A stretch of 64,000 nucleotides of DNA from contig NZ_SSNH01000003.1 in assembly GCF_005877005.1 (NCBI RefSeq), positions 220,301 to 284,300 of the forward strand, in the 5' to 3' direction. The notes below the pieces were generated by a model, which saw only the letters and a list, made by a program, of their open reading frames with translations, did not search any database and was not told where the DNA came from. Positions within the stretch are counted from its first letter, which is position 1, and every line of letters starts with the position of its first letter. Position numbers and translations under genes: made by a program. This stretch comes from Sinomonas susongensis (GTDB lineage Bacteria > Actinomycetota > Actinomycetes > Actinomycetales > Micrococcaceae). Below, piece after piece: positions 17,184-25,925 of the stretch.

Positions 17184-17189
17184 ACTCTA
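17184..17189 (-). promoter_or_regulatory. -10 hexamer for the carbonic anhydrase gene (leaderless)
   Basis: TAGAGT (17189-17184) ends 6 nt before GTG 17177. Confidence 0.5.
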
Positions 17190-17250
17190 GACCCATCTGT
17201 CTACCTGTTGTCCGCATTGGTGTCATCGCAGCGTCACAACACTGGAGCTG

Positions 17251-17295
17251 CCGGCCCGGCGGCCCATCGGTGGGCAGCGCCGCGGGCAGGGCCGG
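17251..17295 (-). terminator. Hairpin downstream of the DUF4245 gene
   Basis: CCGGCCC (17251-17257) pairs with GGGCCGG (17289-17295) around an inner GGCG/CGCC and GCCCA/TGGGC stem. It follows the DUF4245 gene on the minus strand without a U tract there; oddly, TCTTTT follows it on the plus strand. Confidence 0.5.
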
Positions 17296-17316
17296 TCTTT
17301 TGGCCCCCAGTACGGC

Positions 17317-17919
17317 CTATCGGCCCCCGGTGGCCGCGACGGCGGCGGCTACCACGTCGAACTCGGAGAAGCCCGCCGAGCCGCTCACGATCACCGTGGT
17401 CTTGCCGATCTTGCCCACGTAGCTCTTCTCGACTCCCGGCTTGTCGTAGAGCGTCCACGTGATCCCACCCGCGTCTCGGGTTCCGGTGGTGGGCGCCTCT
17501 TTGACCTGCTGCGTGATCCACGTCGGGTTCGCCATCGCCGTCTGCTCGATGGACACGAACTGCTGTTGGGGAGTGACCCAGCCGACGTCCCAGTGGTCGA
17601 CGCCGTCGGAAGACCCCGACACCCAGCGCGCATAGTTCGCGGAATAGCCGGCAGGGAGCGACGGCGCGGCGGGGGAGAACCCGGCTACGCCCCTTGCGTC
17701 CGAAGCCACCGCGGAGACGTCGATCGTGGGGCGCTGCACCTGCGACCCCGAGTTCGCGCTGAGCAGCATGACAGGGACGATGGCGAGCAGGGACACGGCG
17801 AGGGCCATGATCATGCCGATGACCGAAGCGTTCGCGCGCTTTGCCGCGGCGGGGGTCAGGACCGGCTTCGCGATCGGGCGGTCGGTGCCGGGCTGGGCCT
17901 CTTCGTGCGTGCTGCTCAC
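17317..17919 (-). CDS. DUF4245 family membrane-anchored protein
   Basis: A 200-residue protein with a short cytoplasmic N terminus, one transmembrane helix (about 34-55, VIGMIMALAVSLLAIVPVML) and an extracytoplasmic domain with Trp-rich repeats (HWDVGWVTPQQQFVSIEQ, GGITWTLYD). DUF4245 genes are found divergent from glpX in many actinobacteria (compare Rv1100); the function is unknown. GTG 17919 (SSTHEEAQ start) is chosen because a GACAAT hexamer ends 6 nt upstream; a longer in-frame start at 17937 is possible. Confidence 0.78.
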   Translation of the reverse strand: MSSTHEEAQPGTDRPIAKPVLTPAAAKRANASVIGMIMALAVSLLAIVPVMLLSANSGSQVQRPTIDVSAVASDARGVAGFSPAAPSLPAGYSANYARWVSGSSDGVDHWDVGWVTPQQQFVSIEQTAMANPTWITQQVKEAPTTGTRDAGGITWTLYDKPGVEKSYVGKIGKTTVIVSGSAGFSEFDVVAAAVAATGGR

Positions 17920-18025
17920 CCATCCATTGTCCCGCATCCCACGGGCCCGGCTGTCCCGCGTTTCCCGTCACATCCGGACCCATGTGACCCCCGTCATCGC
18001 AAGGGTGCGCTGCCGCCCCGCAGAC

Positions 18026-18031
18026 TATGAT
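18026..18031 (+). promoter_or_regulatory. -10 hexamer for glpX
   Basis: TATGAT gives a predicted start near 18038 and a 26-nt leader containing GAAGAGG, the ribosome binding site. This promoter is of the leadered type, unlike many neighbours. Confidence 0.55.
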
Positions 18032-18063
18032 CGAAAGAAATCCGACTCGAAGAAGAGGTCACC

Positions 18064-19101
18064 GTGTCCCCTGCGCCGATTGACAGCCAGTACTCGACCC
18101 TTTCCAGCTCTCTCACCCTCGGAGCCGACGAGCCGGACCGCAACCTCGCCCTCGAGCTCGTGCGCGTCACCGAGGCCGCGGCCATCGCCGGCGGCCACTG
18201 GGTGGGCTTCGGCGACAAGAACCACGCGGACGGCGCCGCCGTCGACGCGATGCGCTCGTTCCTCCACACGGTCCACTTCAACGGTGTCGTGGTGATCGGC
18301 GAGGGGGAGAAGGACGAGGCGCCCATGCTGTACAACGGCGAGCGCGTCGGCGACGGAACGGGTCCTGAGGTCGACGTCGCGGTCGACCCGATCGACGGCA
18401 CCCGTCTCACGGCGCTCGGAATCAACAACGCCCTCGCGGTGCTCGCGGTCGCGGAGCGCGGCACGATGTTCGATCCCTCCGCCGTCTTCTACATGGAGAA
18501 GCTCGTGACGGGCCCCGAAGCGGCAGACCTCGTCGACCTCCGGCTCCCCGTCAAGCAGAACCTCCACCTCATCGCCAAGGCGAAAGGCGTCAAGGTCAAC
18601 CAGATCAACGTGTGCATCCTTGACCGCGATCGCCACAAGCCGCTCGTCGAGGAGATCAGGGCCGCGGGCGCGCGCACGAAGTTCATCATGGACGGCGACG
18701 TCGCCGGCGCGATCGCGGCGGCGCGGGCGGGTACGGGCGTCGACGCGCTCATGGGCATCGGCGGCACGCCGGAGGGCATCGTCGCCGCGTGCGCGATCAA
18801 GTCGCTCGGCGGCGTGATCCAGGGTCGCCTGTGGCCCACGAGCGACGAGGAGAAGCAGAAGGCCCTCGATGCCGGCCACGACCTCGATCGCGTGCTCACC
18901 ACGAACGACCTCGTGAAGAGCGACAACTGCTACTTCGCTGCCACCGGGATCACCGATGGGGACCTCCTGAAGGGCGTCCGGTACGAGAAGGACCGCGTGA
19001 AGACGCAGTCGATCGTGATGCGTTCCAAGTCCGGGACCGTCCGCTTCGTCGAGGCCGAGCACCTCGCGAGCAAGTGGGAGCCCTGGGCGCGTCAGGCCTG
19101 A
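18064..19101 (+). CDS. glpX: Fructose-1,6-bisphosphatase, class II
   Basis: A 345-residue GlpX-type phosphatase that removes the C1 phosphate of fructose 1,6-bisphosphate in gluconeogenesis. Motifs include [16 protein letters not shown] near 50-65, [15 protein letters not shown] near 78, the metal-binding VDPIDGTRL near 107-115 and [14 protein letters not shown] near 230. Most actinobacteria rely on this class as their only FBPase. GTG 18064 has GAAGAGG upstream. Divergent from DUF4245, as in related genomes. Confidence 0.95.
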   Translation: MSPAPIDSQYSTLSSSLTLGADEPDRNLALELVRVTEAAAIAGGHWVGFGDKNHADGAAVDAMRSFLHTVHFNGVVVIGEGEKDEAPMLYNGERVGDGTGPEVDVAVDPIDGTRLTALGINNALAVLAVAERGTMFDPSAVFYMEKLVTGPEAADLVDLRLPVKQNLHLIAKAKGVKVNQINVCILDRDRHKPLVEEIRAAGARTKFIMDGDVAGAIAAARAGTGVDALMGIGGTPEGIVAACAIKSLGGVIQGRLWPTSDEEKQKALDAGHDLDRVLTTNDLVKSDNCYFAATGITDGDLLKGVRYEKDRVKTQSIVMRSKSGTVRFVEAEHLASKWEPWARQA

Positions 19102-19140
19102 AGCCCGGGCCCGTCCCAGTCCAGATCCGCCTCGGGCGGC

Positions 19141-19146
19141 TAGACT
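19141..19146 (+). promoter_or_regulatory. -10 hexamer for the femX-type gene
   Basis: TAGACT predicts a start near 19153 and a leader of about 33 nt bearing AGGAGG. Confidence 0.45.
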
Positions 19147-19185
19147 GGCCCGCGGCCTTTAGCGTTGCCCCACCACAGGAGGAAC

Positions 19186-20280
19186 ATGACCCCCCCGCCT
19201 AGCCTGACCGTCCGTGCCTGCACTGACCGGGGCGTCTGGGACAGCCTCGTCAACGAGCACGGCGGACACCCGCTGCAGCTGTGGGGCTGGGGCGAGGTCA
19301 AGGCCGCGCACCACTGGCAGGTCGAGCGCCTCACGGTCCTGGACGGCGACGCCACGATCGGAGGCGCACAGGTCCTGTACCGGGCGCTGCCGTGGCCGCT
19401 CAAGTCGCTCGCCTACCTCTCGCGCGGTCCCGTCTGCGCGCCGGAGGACGCCGCGAAGGTGGTCGACGCCGTCGCCCGCCACGTGCGCGCGACGCGGGGT
19501 TCGGTCGCCCTCGTCGCGGAGCCGGACTGGGACTCCGGCTCGGTGGGGGAGCAGCGCCTCGCGGCGGCCGGGTTCAAGCGCACCGAGAACACGATCCTCA
19601 TCCCGCGAACCCTCATCCTCGACCTCACCCAGAGCGAGGACGAGCTCATGGCGGCGATGTCCCGCACGACGCGGTCGAACGTGCGCAAGAACCTCAAGAG
19701 CGAGCTGAAGTTCCGCCGGGTCGCGGGCGAGGAGGAGCTCGAGAAGATCCTCGCCATCTATCACGAGACGGCGAGTCGGGCAGGCTTCGGCATCCATTCG
19801 GACGCCTATTACCGGGACATCTGGCGCTGCCTGGGCGAGGACTCGCCGATCGTGGCGGCGTTCGACGACGGCGAGCCCGTGGCGTTCGTCTGGATCGCCA
19901 AGAGCGCGGGGACAGCGTTCGAGCTCTACGGCGGTGTAACCGCGGCGGGCCAGAAGGCGCGCGCGAACTATGGGGTCAAGTGGGCCGCCTTCACTGAGAT
20001 GAAGGCCGACGGCTGCACGCGCTACGACCTCAACGGGCTCCTCAACGACGGCATTTCGGACTTCAAGAAGCAGTTCGCACCGCACGAGAACCTGCTCGCC
20101 GGGACCTGGGAACTGCCGCTCTCGCCCCTCTACCCGGTCTACGCGACGGGCATGCCGCTCGCCCGCCGGACCCTGCAGAGTGGCCGGTCCGCAGCCAAGG
20201 CAGCCGTCGGCCAGGCCAAGGCAGCCGTCGGCCGGGCCAAGGGTGCCCGCGGCCGGGCCAAGCAGCTCGCCGGGCGGTAG
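19186..20280 (+). CDS. FemX/FemAB-family peptidoglycan bridge aminoacyl transferase
   Basis: A 364-residue FemABX protein made of two GNAT-like subdomains. It uses aminoacyl-tRNA to add the interpeptide bridge residue to lipid II stem peptides. Visible features: HPLQLWGWGEVK near 22-33, the basic segment MSRTTRSNVRKNLKSELKF near 160-178, and the late YDLNGLLNDGISDFKKQFAPHENLLAGTWEL. ATG 19186 follows AGGAGGAAC closely. The C terminus ends in four 7-residue repeats (AKAAVGQ, AKAAVGR, AKGARGR, AKQLAGR), a basic Ala/Lys/Arg tail that may contact membrane or tRNA. The residue added (Ala, Ser or Gly) is not predictable. Confidence 0.88.
   Translation: MTPPPSLTVRACTDRGVWDSLVNEHGGHPLQLWGWGEVKAAHHWQVERLTVLDGDATIGGAQVLYRALPWPLKSLAYLSRGPVCAPEDAAKVVDAVARHVRATRGSVALVAEPDWDSGSVGEQRLAAAGFKRTENTILIPRTLILDLTQSEDELMAAMSRTTRSNVRKNLKSELKFRRVAGEEELEKILAIYHETASRAGFGIHSDAYYRDIWRCLGEDSPIVAAFDDGEPVAFVWIAKSAGTAFELYGGVTAAGQKARANYGVKWAAFTEMKADGCTRYDLNGLLNDGISDFKKQFAPHENLLAGTWELPLSPLYPVYATGMPLARRTLQSGRSAAKAAVGQAKAAVGRAKGARGRAKQLAGR
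20194..20277 (+). repeat. Four 21-bp repeats at the 3' end of the femX-type gene
   Basis: Units at 20194, 20215, 20236 and 20257 begin GCCAAG and encode AK-x-x-x-G-Q/R. The last unit runs directly into the stop codon. Confidence 0.85.
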
Positions 20281-20291
20281 GCCGGCCAAAA

Positions 20292-20951
20292 GTGAACATC
20301 GGCCCGGGTGCGCTCTTCGATACCGTCGACCTCACGGGCGTGCTCGCGAACGCCATCCTGGGCGGGGCTGTGGCAAGGGAGCTCAAGCTCGACCCCGTGG
20401 GCTTCGTCGTGCTGGGCATCGTGTCGGGGTTGGGCGGCGGCCTCCTCAGGGACACCCTGCTGCAGGTGGGCTTCCCGGTCGCCTTCACGAACTCGGGTTA
20501 TCTCATCTTCGCCATCGCGGGCGCCGCGGTCGCCTTCGTGCTGCCGCTCAAGGGCCGCTTCGCGCGAGGAGGCCTTCTCTTCGCGGACTCGCTCGCCCTC
20601 GGCTGCTGGGCGGCCACCGGCGCGGCGAAGGCCCTCGGGGCGGGGCTCGGGTGGCTCCCCGCGATCCTCCTCGGCGTCCTCACGGCCGTGGGCGGCGGCA
20701 TGATCCGTGACATCGTGATCGGCCGCCTGCCCGTGATCTTCGGCGGCAACACCCTCTACGCCACGGGCGCGCTCATAGGGAGTGCCGAGATGACGCTGCT
20801 CATGAGCCTCGGGCACCCGACCTGGGGGATGGCGGTCTCGATCCTCACGACGTCTGCGATCAGCATCCTCGCGCGTTGGCGCGGCTGGGTGCTCCCGGCG
20901 CCCGGCGAGCTCCGGCTGCCGAAGCGCGGTCCGGGGAACGGGCAGCGCTAG
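20292..20951 (+). CDS. TRIC-type (UPF0126) cation channel family protein
   Basis: A 219-residue membrane protein with the internal two-fold repeat of trimeric intracellular cation channels. SGLGGGLLRDTLL near 48-60 and AVGGGMIRDIVIGRLPVIF near 133-151 are the paired glycine-rich kinked helices; seven helices are predicted. Bacterial TRIC proteins conduct K+/Na+. It begins 11 nt after the femX-type gene and may be co-transcribed. Its TAG stop shares a CTAG palindrome with the TAG stop of convergent manA. Confidence 0.88.
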   Translation: MNIGPGALFDTVDLTGVLANAILGGAVARELKLDPVGFVVLGIVSGLGGGLLRDTLLQVGFPVAFTNSGYLIFAIAGAAVAFVLPLKGRFARGGLLFADSLALGCWAATGAAKALGAGLGWLPAILLGVLTAVGGGMIRDIVIGRLPVIFGGNTLYATGALIGSAEMTLLMSLGHPTWGMAVSILTTSAISILARWRGWVLPAPGELRLPKRGPGNGQR

Positions 20952-22255
20952 GCGAGGTCCGTCCCGAGCCCCGTCGTGACAGCGAACGCGAGCACTCCGC
21001 CGTCGCCCGCGTGCGCGAGGGCGGGAGCTTCGATGTCCGGCACGAAGGCCGCCTGCCCACGCGAGACGACGAGGTCGCCCTTGGGGGTGTCGAGGGTGAG
21101 CGAGCCGTCCACGACGAGGACGACCGCGGCCCCGGCCTGCGCGACCGGCACCGGTTCCGGACTGGGGGCGCCCATCCCGGCCTCCGACGCCGGGACGTGG
21201 ATGCGCTGGAGCTGGAACTCCGCGAAGCCCGGCCGGTAGAGCTCCTGGCCGAGGGCAGACTCGTCGGCCTCGACCGTCGGCAGGGGGAGCGAGCTGAAGT
21301 CCACCGTCTCCAGGAGCTCGGCGACGTCGACGTGCTTCGGGGTGAGGCCCCCGCGCAGCACGTTGTCCGAGGAGGCCATGACCTCGATCCCGAGCCCCGA
21401 GAGGTAGGCGTGGACGTTGCCCGCATCCAGGGCGAGCGCCTCTCCGGGCTCGAGGGTGACGCGGTTGAGCAGGAGGGAGACTAGGACGCCCGGATCCTCG
21501 GGGTACTCGCGGGCGAGCGCCGCAACGGTGAGGAGCCCGGCGTCGTCCGTCGCGGACGCTTCGATAGCGGCTGCGGCCGCTTGCACGGCGGTCCGCACCT
21601 GGCTGCCGCCTGCCATGAGCCGTGCGAAGGCCTCCCGCAGCGCCTCGCCCTCGTCCGGGCCCCGGAGGAGCTCCGCGACCTGCTCCGTGACCTCTGCCGC
21701 CTCGTGTCCGGCGAGCAGTGCGGTGAGCACCTCGAAGCGCGCCGCAGCGTCCGCCGTCGCCCGGAACCCGCACAGGGCCTCGAAGCGGCTCAGCGCGAAG
21801 ATCATCTCGGGCTTGTGGTTGTCGTCCTTGTAGTTGCGGTGCGGCGCCCCGCGGTCGACGCCGGCACTCTCCTCGGCCGCGAAGCCCGCTTGAGCCTGTT
21901 CGAGGGTCGGGTGGACCTGGAGCGAGAGGGCGTGGTCGGCGGCGAGGACCTTGAGGAGGAACGGGAGTCGCGGCCCGAACGCCGCGATGCTCTCGGCACC
22001 GAGTGCAGCCTCGGGGTCGCGGGCGATGAGCTCGTCGAGCCCGCCGCCGTCTTCACGCTCCGCTCCCGGGCCCTCGGCAGGAGCTTCGGCCTCCTGCTCA
22101 CCCGCTTCGCCGACGACGCGCGACGGCGAGTCCGGGTGCGCGCCGATCCACAGCTCGGCCTCGGGCCCTCCCGAGGGTTCGCGTCCGAGGAGCTCCGCTA
22201 TCGCGGTGGTCGAGCCCCAAGCGTAGGGGCGGAGGGTGTTCAGCAGGAGGTGCAT
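20948..22255 (-). CDS. manA: Mannose-6-phosphate isomerase, class I
   Basis: A 435-residue type I phosphomannose isomerase interconverting fructose-6-P and mannose-6-P for GDP-mannose and glycan synthesis. Motifs: LRPYAWGSTTAIAELLG at the N terminus, GGPEAELWIGAHPDSPS, FLLKVLAADHALSLQVHP (zinc ligands Q/H), DDNHKPEMIFAL (His/Glu ligands) and GEALALDAGNVHAYLSG. ATG 22255 gives the family N terminus; a GTG at 22288 that overlaps the purE stop as TAGTG is an alternative coupled start. In mycobacteria manA lies with manB downstream of whiB2; here it sits beside purE. Confidence 0.92.
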   Translation of the reverse strand: MHLLLNTLRPYAWGSTTAIAELLGREPSGGPEAELWIGAHPDSPSRVVGEAGEQEAEAPAEGPGAEREDGGGLDELIARDPEAALGAESIAAFGPRLPFLLKVLAADHALSLQVHPTLEQAQAGFAAEESAGVDRGAPHRNYKDDNHKPEMIFALSRFEALCGFRATADAAARFEVLTALLAGHEAAEVTEQVAELLRGPDEGEALREAFARLMAGGSQVRTAVQAAAAAIEASATDDAGLLTVAALAREYPEDPGVLVSLLLNRVTLEPGEALALDAGNVHAYLSGLGIEVMASSDNVLRGGLTPKHVDVAELLETVDFSSLPLPTVEADESALGQELYRPGFAEFQLQRIHVPASEAGMGAPSPEPVPVAQAGAAVVLVVDGSLTLDTPKGDLVVSRGQAAFVPDIEAPALAHAGDGGVLAFAVTTGLGTDLA

Positions 22256-22287
22256 GGGCTGCTCTGGCTGCCTCTCAGGTAGGTCCA

Positions 22288-22899
22288 CTAAAGGGAGAAG
22301 GGCTCTCCCGGCGCGGCTTCCGGCGCGAGCTGGGCCGGTGCGTCCTGCGCCGGTGCGTCTCGTGGCGCGAACACTTCCGCGACCTTGCTCCGCAGCGATT
22401 CGCCCTTTCGCGCCGCCGTGGCATTGAGTTCGTCCGCAAAGCGCGAGAGGTCCGCCGAGAGCCGGTCGGCGAGGGCGTCGGAGCCTGAGGCGAGGATCCG
22501 CACCGCGAGGAGCCCCGCGTTGCGAGCTCCGCCGATCGAGACGGTCGCGACCGGCACGCCGGCCGGCATCTGCACGATCGAGAGGAGCGAGTCCATCCCG
22601 TCGAGAGTCTTGAGCGGGACGGGGACGCCGATGACCGGGAGCGTCGTGACGGCCGCAAGCATGCCCGGAAGGTGGGCTGCCCCGCCGGCGCCCGCGATCA
22701 CGACGCGCAGCCCGCGCTCGCGCGCCGAGGCTCCGTAGGCGACCATCTCATGCGGCATCCGGTGGGCGGAGACGACGTCGGCCTCGAACGGCACACCGAA
22801 CTCCGCGAGGGCCTCTGCTGCGGCCTCCATGACGTTCCAATCGGAGTCGGACCCCATGACGAGGCCGACGAGCGGCTGGACGGCTCCGGGGGTGCTCAC
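22288..22899 (-). CDS. purE: N5-carboxyaminoimidazole ribonucleotide mutase
   Basis: A 203-residue class I PurE that moves the carboxyl group of N5-CAIR to give CAIR in purine synthesis. Motifs: [11 protein letters not shown] (about 11-21), VSAHRMP near 43-49 with the catalytic His, and [14 protein letters not shown] near 70-83. The Ala/Pro-rich C-terminal extension beyond about residue 165 is unusual and may be disordered. The GTG start overlaps the purK stop as GTGA, so the two genes are translationally coupled. Confidence 0.95.
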   Translation of the reverse strand: MSTPGAVQPLVGLVMGSDSDWNVMEAAAEALAEFGVPFEADVVSAHRMPHEMVAYGASARERGLRVVIAGAGGAAHLPGMLAAVTTLPVIGVPVPLKTLDGMDSLLSIVQMPAGVPVATVSIGGARNAGLLAVRILASGSDALADRLSADLSRFADELNATAARKGESLRSKVAEVFAPRDAPAQDAPAQLAPEAAPGEPFSL

Positions 22900-24101
22900 G
22901 CGGTCTCCTTCGTGTCGCTGTGGGAGTTGGTCTGGAAGTCGGCACTCGCTAGGCCGTCGCGAACGACGCCGGCGACCCGGGCGGCCCGGGACCGCAGTTC
23001 CTCGGGGTCATTGCCCCCCCGGCCGACAAGGTTCACGTGGCCGATCTTCCGGCCCGGTCGGACCGACTTGCCGTACGTGTGGAGCTTCGCGTCGGCGTCG
23101 GCCGCGAGGGCCGCGGGGAACGCGGAGTAGAGGTCGTTGTTCTCGCCGCCGAGGATGTTCTTCATGACGGCCCATTCTCCGAGCACGCCGGTGCCCCCGA
23201 GCGGGAGGTCGAGGACGGCGCGGAGGTGCTGCTCGAACTGGCTCGTGACGCAGCCGTCCTGCGTCCAGTGGCCTGTGTTGTGCGGGCGCATCGCGAGCTC
23301 GTTGATGAGGAAGCCGGGACCGCGGCCCGGCGTCTCGAAGAGCTCGGCCGCCATGACGCCCGTGACGCCGAGCTCGGTGGCGATCGCGAGAGCCGCAGAC
23401 TGCGCGGCCTCGGCGACGGCGGGATCGAGGTTCGGGGCGGGCGCGATGACTTCGTCGCACACGCCGTCGACCTGCACGGTGTGGACGACGGGCCACGCCC
23501 GGGAGGCGCCGCTCGGGGTGCGGGCGATGAGCGCCGAGAGCTCACGCGAGAACGGGACCATCTCTTCGGCAAGGAGCGGGGTCATGGCGCCGAACCAGTC
23601 AATCGACGCAGCGGCATCCGCGGATGAGCCGAGGACGCGGACGCCCTTTCCGTCGTAGCCGCCCCTAGGGGTCTTGAGGACGATCGGCCAGCCGATCTCG
23701 TGGCCGAACGCGACGAGGTCGTCGACGTGGTGGACTGCGGCCCAGCGTGGGTTGGGGAGGCCGAGGCGGTCGACGGCGGCGCGCATCCTGAGCTTGTCCT
23801 GCGCGTGGACGAGCGCGGCGGGCCCGGGCTGGACGTTGACTCCTTCGGCCATGAGCGTCAGGAGGTGCTCGGTCGGCACATGCTCGTGGTCGAAAGTGAG
23901 GACGTCGACGCCTCGGGCGAACGCACGCAGGTCGTCGAGGCTCCGGTAGTCGCCCACGGGTGCGGTCGCGACGGCCGGCACCGCTGAGACGTCCGCGGCC
24001 TCGGCCAGGACGCGCAGTTCGATACCGAGGGCAGTGGCGGGAGGAGCCATCATGCGGGCCAGCTGGCCGCCGCCGACGACTCCGATCACAGGGAAACTCA
24101 C
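22896..24101 (-). CDS. purK: N5-carboxyaminoimidazole ribonucleotide synthase
   Basis: A 401-residue ATP-grasp enzyme that carboxylates AIR with bicarbonate and ATP. Motifs: [12 protein letters not shown] at the N terminus, LTFDHEHVP near 70, [14 protein letters not shown] (ATP-binding loop, about 145-158), [14 protein letters not shown] near 266 and the PGRKIGHVN region near 350. GTG 24101 lies 6 nt after a TAGGCT hexamer. It forms an operon with purE, is divergent from a GtrA gene and is followed by manA; bicarbonate dependence gives a link to the carbonic anhydrase at 16563. Confidence 0.95.
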   Translation of the reverse strand: MSFPVIGVVGGGQLARMMAPPATALGIELRVLAEAADVSAVPAVATAPVGDYRSLDDLRAFARGVDVLTFDHEHVPTEHLLTLMAEGVNVQPGPAALVHAQDKLRMRAAVDRLGLPNPRWAAVHHVDDLVAFGHEIGWPIVLKTPRGGYDGKGVRVLGSSADAAASIDWFGAMTPLLAEEMVPFSRELSALIARTPSGASRAWPVVHTVQVDGVCDEVIAPAPNLDPAVAEAAQSAALAIATELGVTGVMAAELFETPGRGPGFLINELAMRPHNTGHWTQDGCVTSQFEQHLRAVLDLPLGGTGVLGEWAVMKNILGGENNDLYSAFPAALAADADAKLHTYGKSVRPGRKIGHVNLVGRGGNDPEELRSRAARVAGVVRDGLASADFQTNSHSDTKETA

Positions 24102-24107
24102 CCGCCA

Positions 24108-24113
24108 AGCCTA
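24108..24113 (-). promoter_or_regulatory. -10 hexamer for purK (leaderless)
   Basis: TAGGCT (24113-24108) ends 6 nt before GTG 24101. Confidence 0.5.
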
Positions 24114-24177
24114 CCGAACCCGTTGCCCCTGGCTGTGAACCCTGAGAACTGCCTGAGGGCACTTCCTGGTTCGCGCG

Positions 24178-24347
24178 TAGAATGTATCCCTGAGCGTCGC
24201 GCGGCCAGATCCTCCCAGAGCTTCCACGGCTCCTGGGTCCCGCTTCTACGGCTCGTGAAGCGGCACTTGGGGCCTGGCTTCATGGCCGGTCCTGCCGCCG
24301 ACGACAGGCCCGAGGCAAGGGGCCGCAGTGCACGGACTCGGAGGAAC
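24178..24347 (+). promoter_or_regulatory. Promoter and long structured leader of the gtrA-type gene
   Basis: TAGAAT (24178-24183) is a good -10; the predicted start near 24190 leaves a leader of about 158 nt. The leader contains a 7-bp hairpin CCGCTTC (24240-24246) with GAAGCGG (24257-24263), and GGAGGAAC just before the ATG. No known riboswitch is recognised. Confidence 0.45.
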
Positions 24348-24932
24348 ATGATCAACGCCATCTCGGATCGATTGAACGGTCTCGTCTCGCTCTTCTGGCG
24401 GGAAGTGGCGAAGTTCGGAGCTGTCGGCGGCATCGCGTTCGTCGTCGACTCCGCCATCTTCATCTGGCTCCTCAACGGTCCGCTCCACAGCGGCGAGGTC
24501 TGGGCCAAGTCGATCGCGACGATCGTCGCGAGCATCTTCTCGTGGGTCGCGAACCGGTACTGGACGTTCCGTCACCGCAAGCAGGCGAACGTCGTGCGCG
24601 AGGCAGTCCTCTTCGCCGTCATGAACGGCGTGGGCCTCCTCATCGCTGCCGGCTGCGTCGCCTTCACGAAGTACGTCCTGCTCATGACCGACAAGGTCTC
24701 GATCTTCGTCGCCGGCAGCGTCGTCGGCCTCATCCTCGGCACGATCTTCCGCTTCTTCGCGTACCGCTTCTGGGTGTTCAACACCGAGCTGGACGCCGAG
24801 CCCGGCTTCGAGGTCGACCACGAGATCATCGAGGGGCACCACGAGTCCGGGCACCTGGCCGCCGCGGGCGAGTCCGCGCAGGGCGGGACGGCCCACGGAG
24901 GGCACGGACCAACCGAGCAGCGCGAAGCCTAG
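24348..24932 (+). CDS. GtrA-family membrane protein
   Basis: A 194-residue GtrA-like protein with four predicted helices (about 16-150), the conserved FGAVGGIAFVVDSAIFIWLL start, the family motif SWVANRYWTFRHR near 65-77, and a matching FRFFAYRFWVFN near 133-144. GtrA proteins are thought to flip polyprenyl-linked sugars or support arabinogalactan and O-antigen glucosylation. The C-terminal about 45 residues are hydrophilic, His/Glu/Gly-rich and probably cytoplasmic. The position beside purK parallels Rv3277. Confidence 0.85.
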   Translation: MINAISDRLNGLVSLFWREVAKFGAVGGIAFVVDSAIFIWLLNGPLHSGEVWAKSIATIVASIFSWVANRYWTFRHRKQANVVREAVLFAVMNGVGLLIAAGCVAFTKYVLLMTDKVSIFVAGSVVGLILGTIFRFFAYRFWVFNTELDAEPGFEVDHEIIEGHHESGHLAAAGESAQGGTAHGGHGPTEQREA

Positions 24933-24937
24933 CGCCA

Positions 24938-24988
24938 GCGCCTACCCGGGCCGTCGAGCGCTTACCCGGCCGTCCCGCGCCTATCCGG
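24938..24988. repeat. Three 19-20 bp repeats between gtrA-type gene and TIGR03089 gene
   Basis: GCGC(C/T)TA(C/T)CCGG occurs at 24938, 24958 and 24977. On the minus strand the units carry TAG, TAA and TAG; the one at 24981-24983 is the actual stop of the TIGR03089 gene. Confidence 0.85.
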
Positions 24989-25670
24989 CAGTGATTCGCT
25001 CGGTGGCGCGCAGGTTCGGTGTGTCCTCCACGTCCGGGTGGCGGAGGACCGCTGAGCCGTCGGCCGCCCAGACGCCGAGAAGCGTCGCGAGCACCTCTCG
25101 CAGCGGCCGCCCCCCGTCCACCAGCACCCTGGCGCCCGGCTCGGCAGCTCGGGCGAACTGCTCAAGCAGCCCAGACTGTGTGATCCGCTCTCCGTCGAGC
25201 TCCGCGGCGACATCGTTCCCCGCGGGTGGATCGAAGGGCTCGAAGGAGTCGGCGAACTGGCGCACGAGTGCGGCGTAGTCGATGTCGCCCGGCGCAAGGA
25301 CGCCCCGATAGGCGAGGTCGAGTGCCCCGAGGGCGACGACGACGCGCACCCCTGAGCCTTCCCGCTCCTGCCCGGCCTCGGCCGAGAACACAAGGTCGGC
25401 GGCGCCGTCGACGAGCACCGCTCCCGCCTGCCAGGCCCCTAGGGCGATGACCGCGCTCTTCCAGTGCGGGGGAAGGTCCATGCGGAAGCGCACGCCGGTC
25501 TCGGCGTCGAGCTCCTCCGTGAGCAGGTTCGATGTCTTGGCCGCCCAGTTGTCCAGCACCCGCCCGGAGAGCTCGACCCGTTCGGCATCGGGGCCGTACC
25601 AGGTCAGCCTGGGGGCCGAGGAGTTCCCTCCACGGAGTCGGTGAAGGACGGTGGCGACGGTCGATTCCAT
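24981..25670 (-). CDS. TIGR03089 family protein (truncated AMP-ligase-like)
   Basis: A 229-residue protein matching the TIGR03089 pattern: a fragment-like relative of the N-terminal domain of acyl-CoA synthetases (LTWYGPDAERVELSGRVLDNWAAKTSNLL near 23-51, then RMDLPPHWKSAVIALGAWQAGAVLVDG). It lacks the SGTTG-x-PKG ATP-binding motif and the C-terminal domain, so adenylation activity is doubtful. The gene is conserved between the purK and whiB2 loci in actinobacteria (compare Rv3268). Its stop lies in a repeated unit. Confidence 0.75.
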   Translation of the reverse strand: MESTVATVLHRLRGGNSSAPRLTWYGPDAERVELSGRVLDNWAAKTSNLLTEELDAETGVRFRMDLPPHWKSAVIALGAWQAGAVLVDGAADLVFSAEAGQEREGSGVRVVVALGALDLAYRGVLAPGDIDYAALVRQFADSFEPFDPPAGNDVAAELDGERITQSGLLEQFARAAEPGARVLVDGGRPLREVLATLLGVWAADGSAVLRHPDVEDTPNLRATERITAG

Positions 25671-25788
25671 GGCTCTATTGTGGCCTGACCTCGGACGTCG
25701 TTCCCTCCACGGTTACTCCGAGCCCACGCGCTCGGGCGTGGCGAAGCCGGATCCGGCAATTTCGCTCGCTACAATTCCCGCCCCCCGC

Positions 25789-25817
25789 TTGACCGGACCG
25801 ACTTACACACGTGTAAT
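25789..25817 (+). promoter_or_regulatory. whiB promoter with an inverted repeat over the -10
   Basis: TTGACC (25789-25794) and TGTAAT (25812-25817) are 17 bp apart. TTACAC-AC-GTGTAA (25803-25816), a perfect 6-bp inverted repeat with a 2-bp spacer, overlaps the -10, an ideal site for a repressor. The leader is about 100 nt. Confidence 0.6.
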
Positions 25818-25925
25818 TAGAACCGGACAGCAACTGCGCCGGCAGATGGGGCCAAGCCGGGAGCCTCCCGGAGTCTGGTGCCTTTTCAGGCAGGCAGGCG
25901 TGGACGACCACCGAGGAGGAGCACC

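Noticed and set aside
17251..17300. A plus-strand intrinsic terminator (hairpin plus TCTTTT)
   Set aside because: No plus-strand gene ends here; both neighbours are on the minus strand. It was therefore listed only as a probable minus-strand hairpin.
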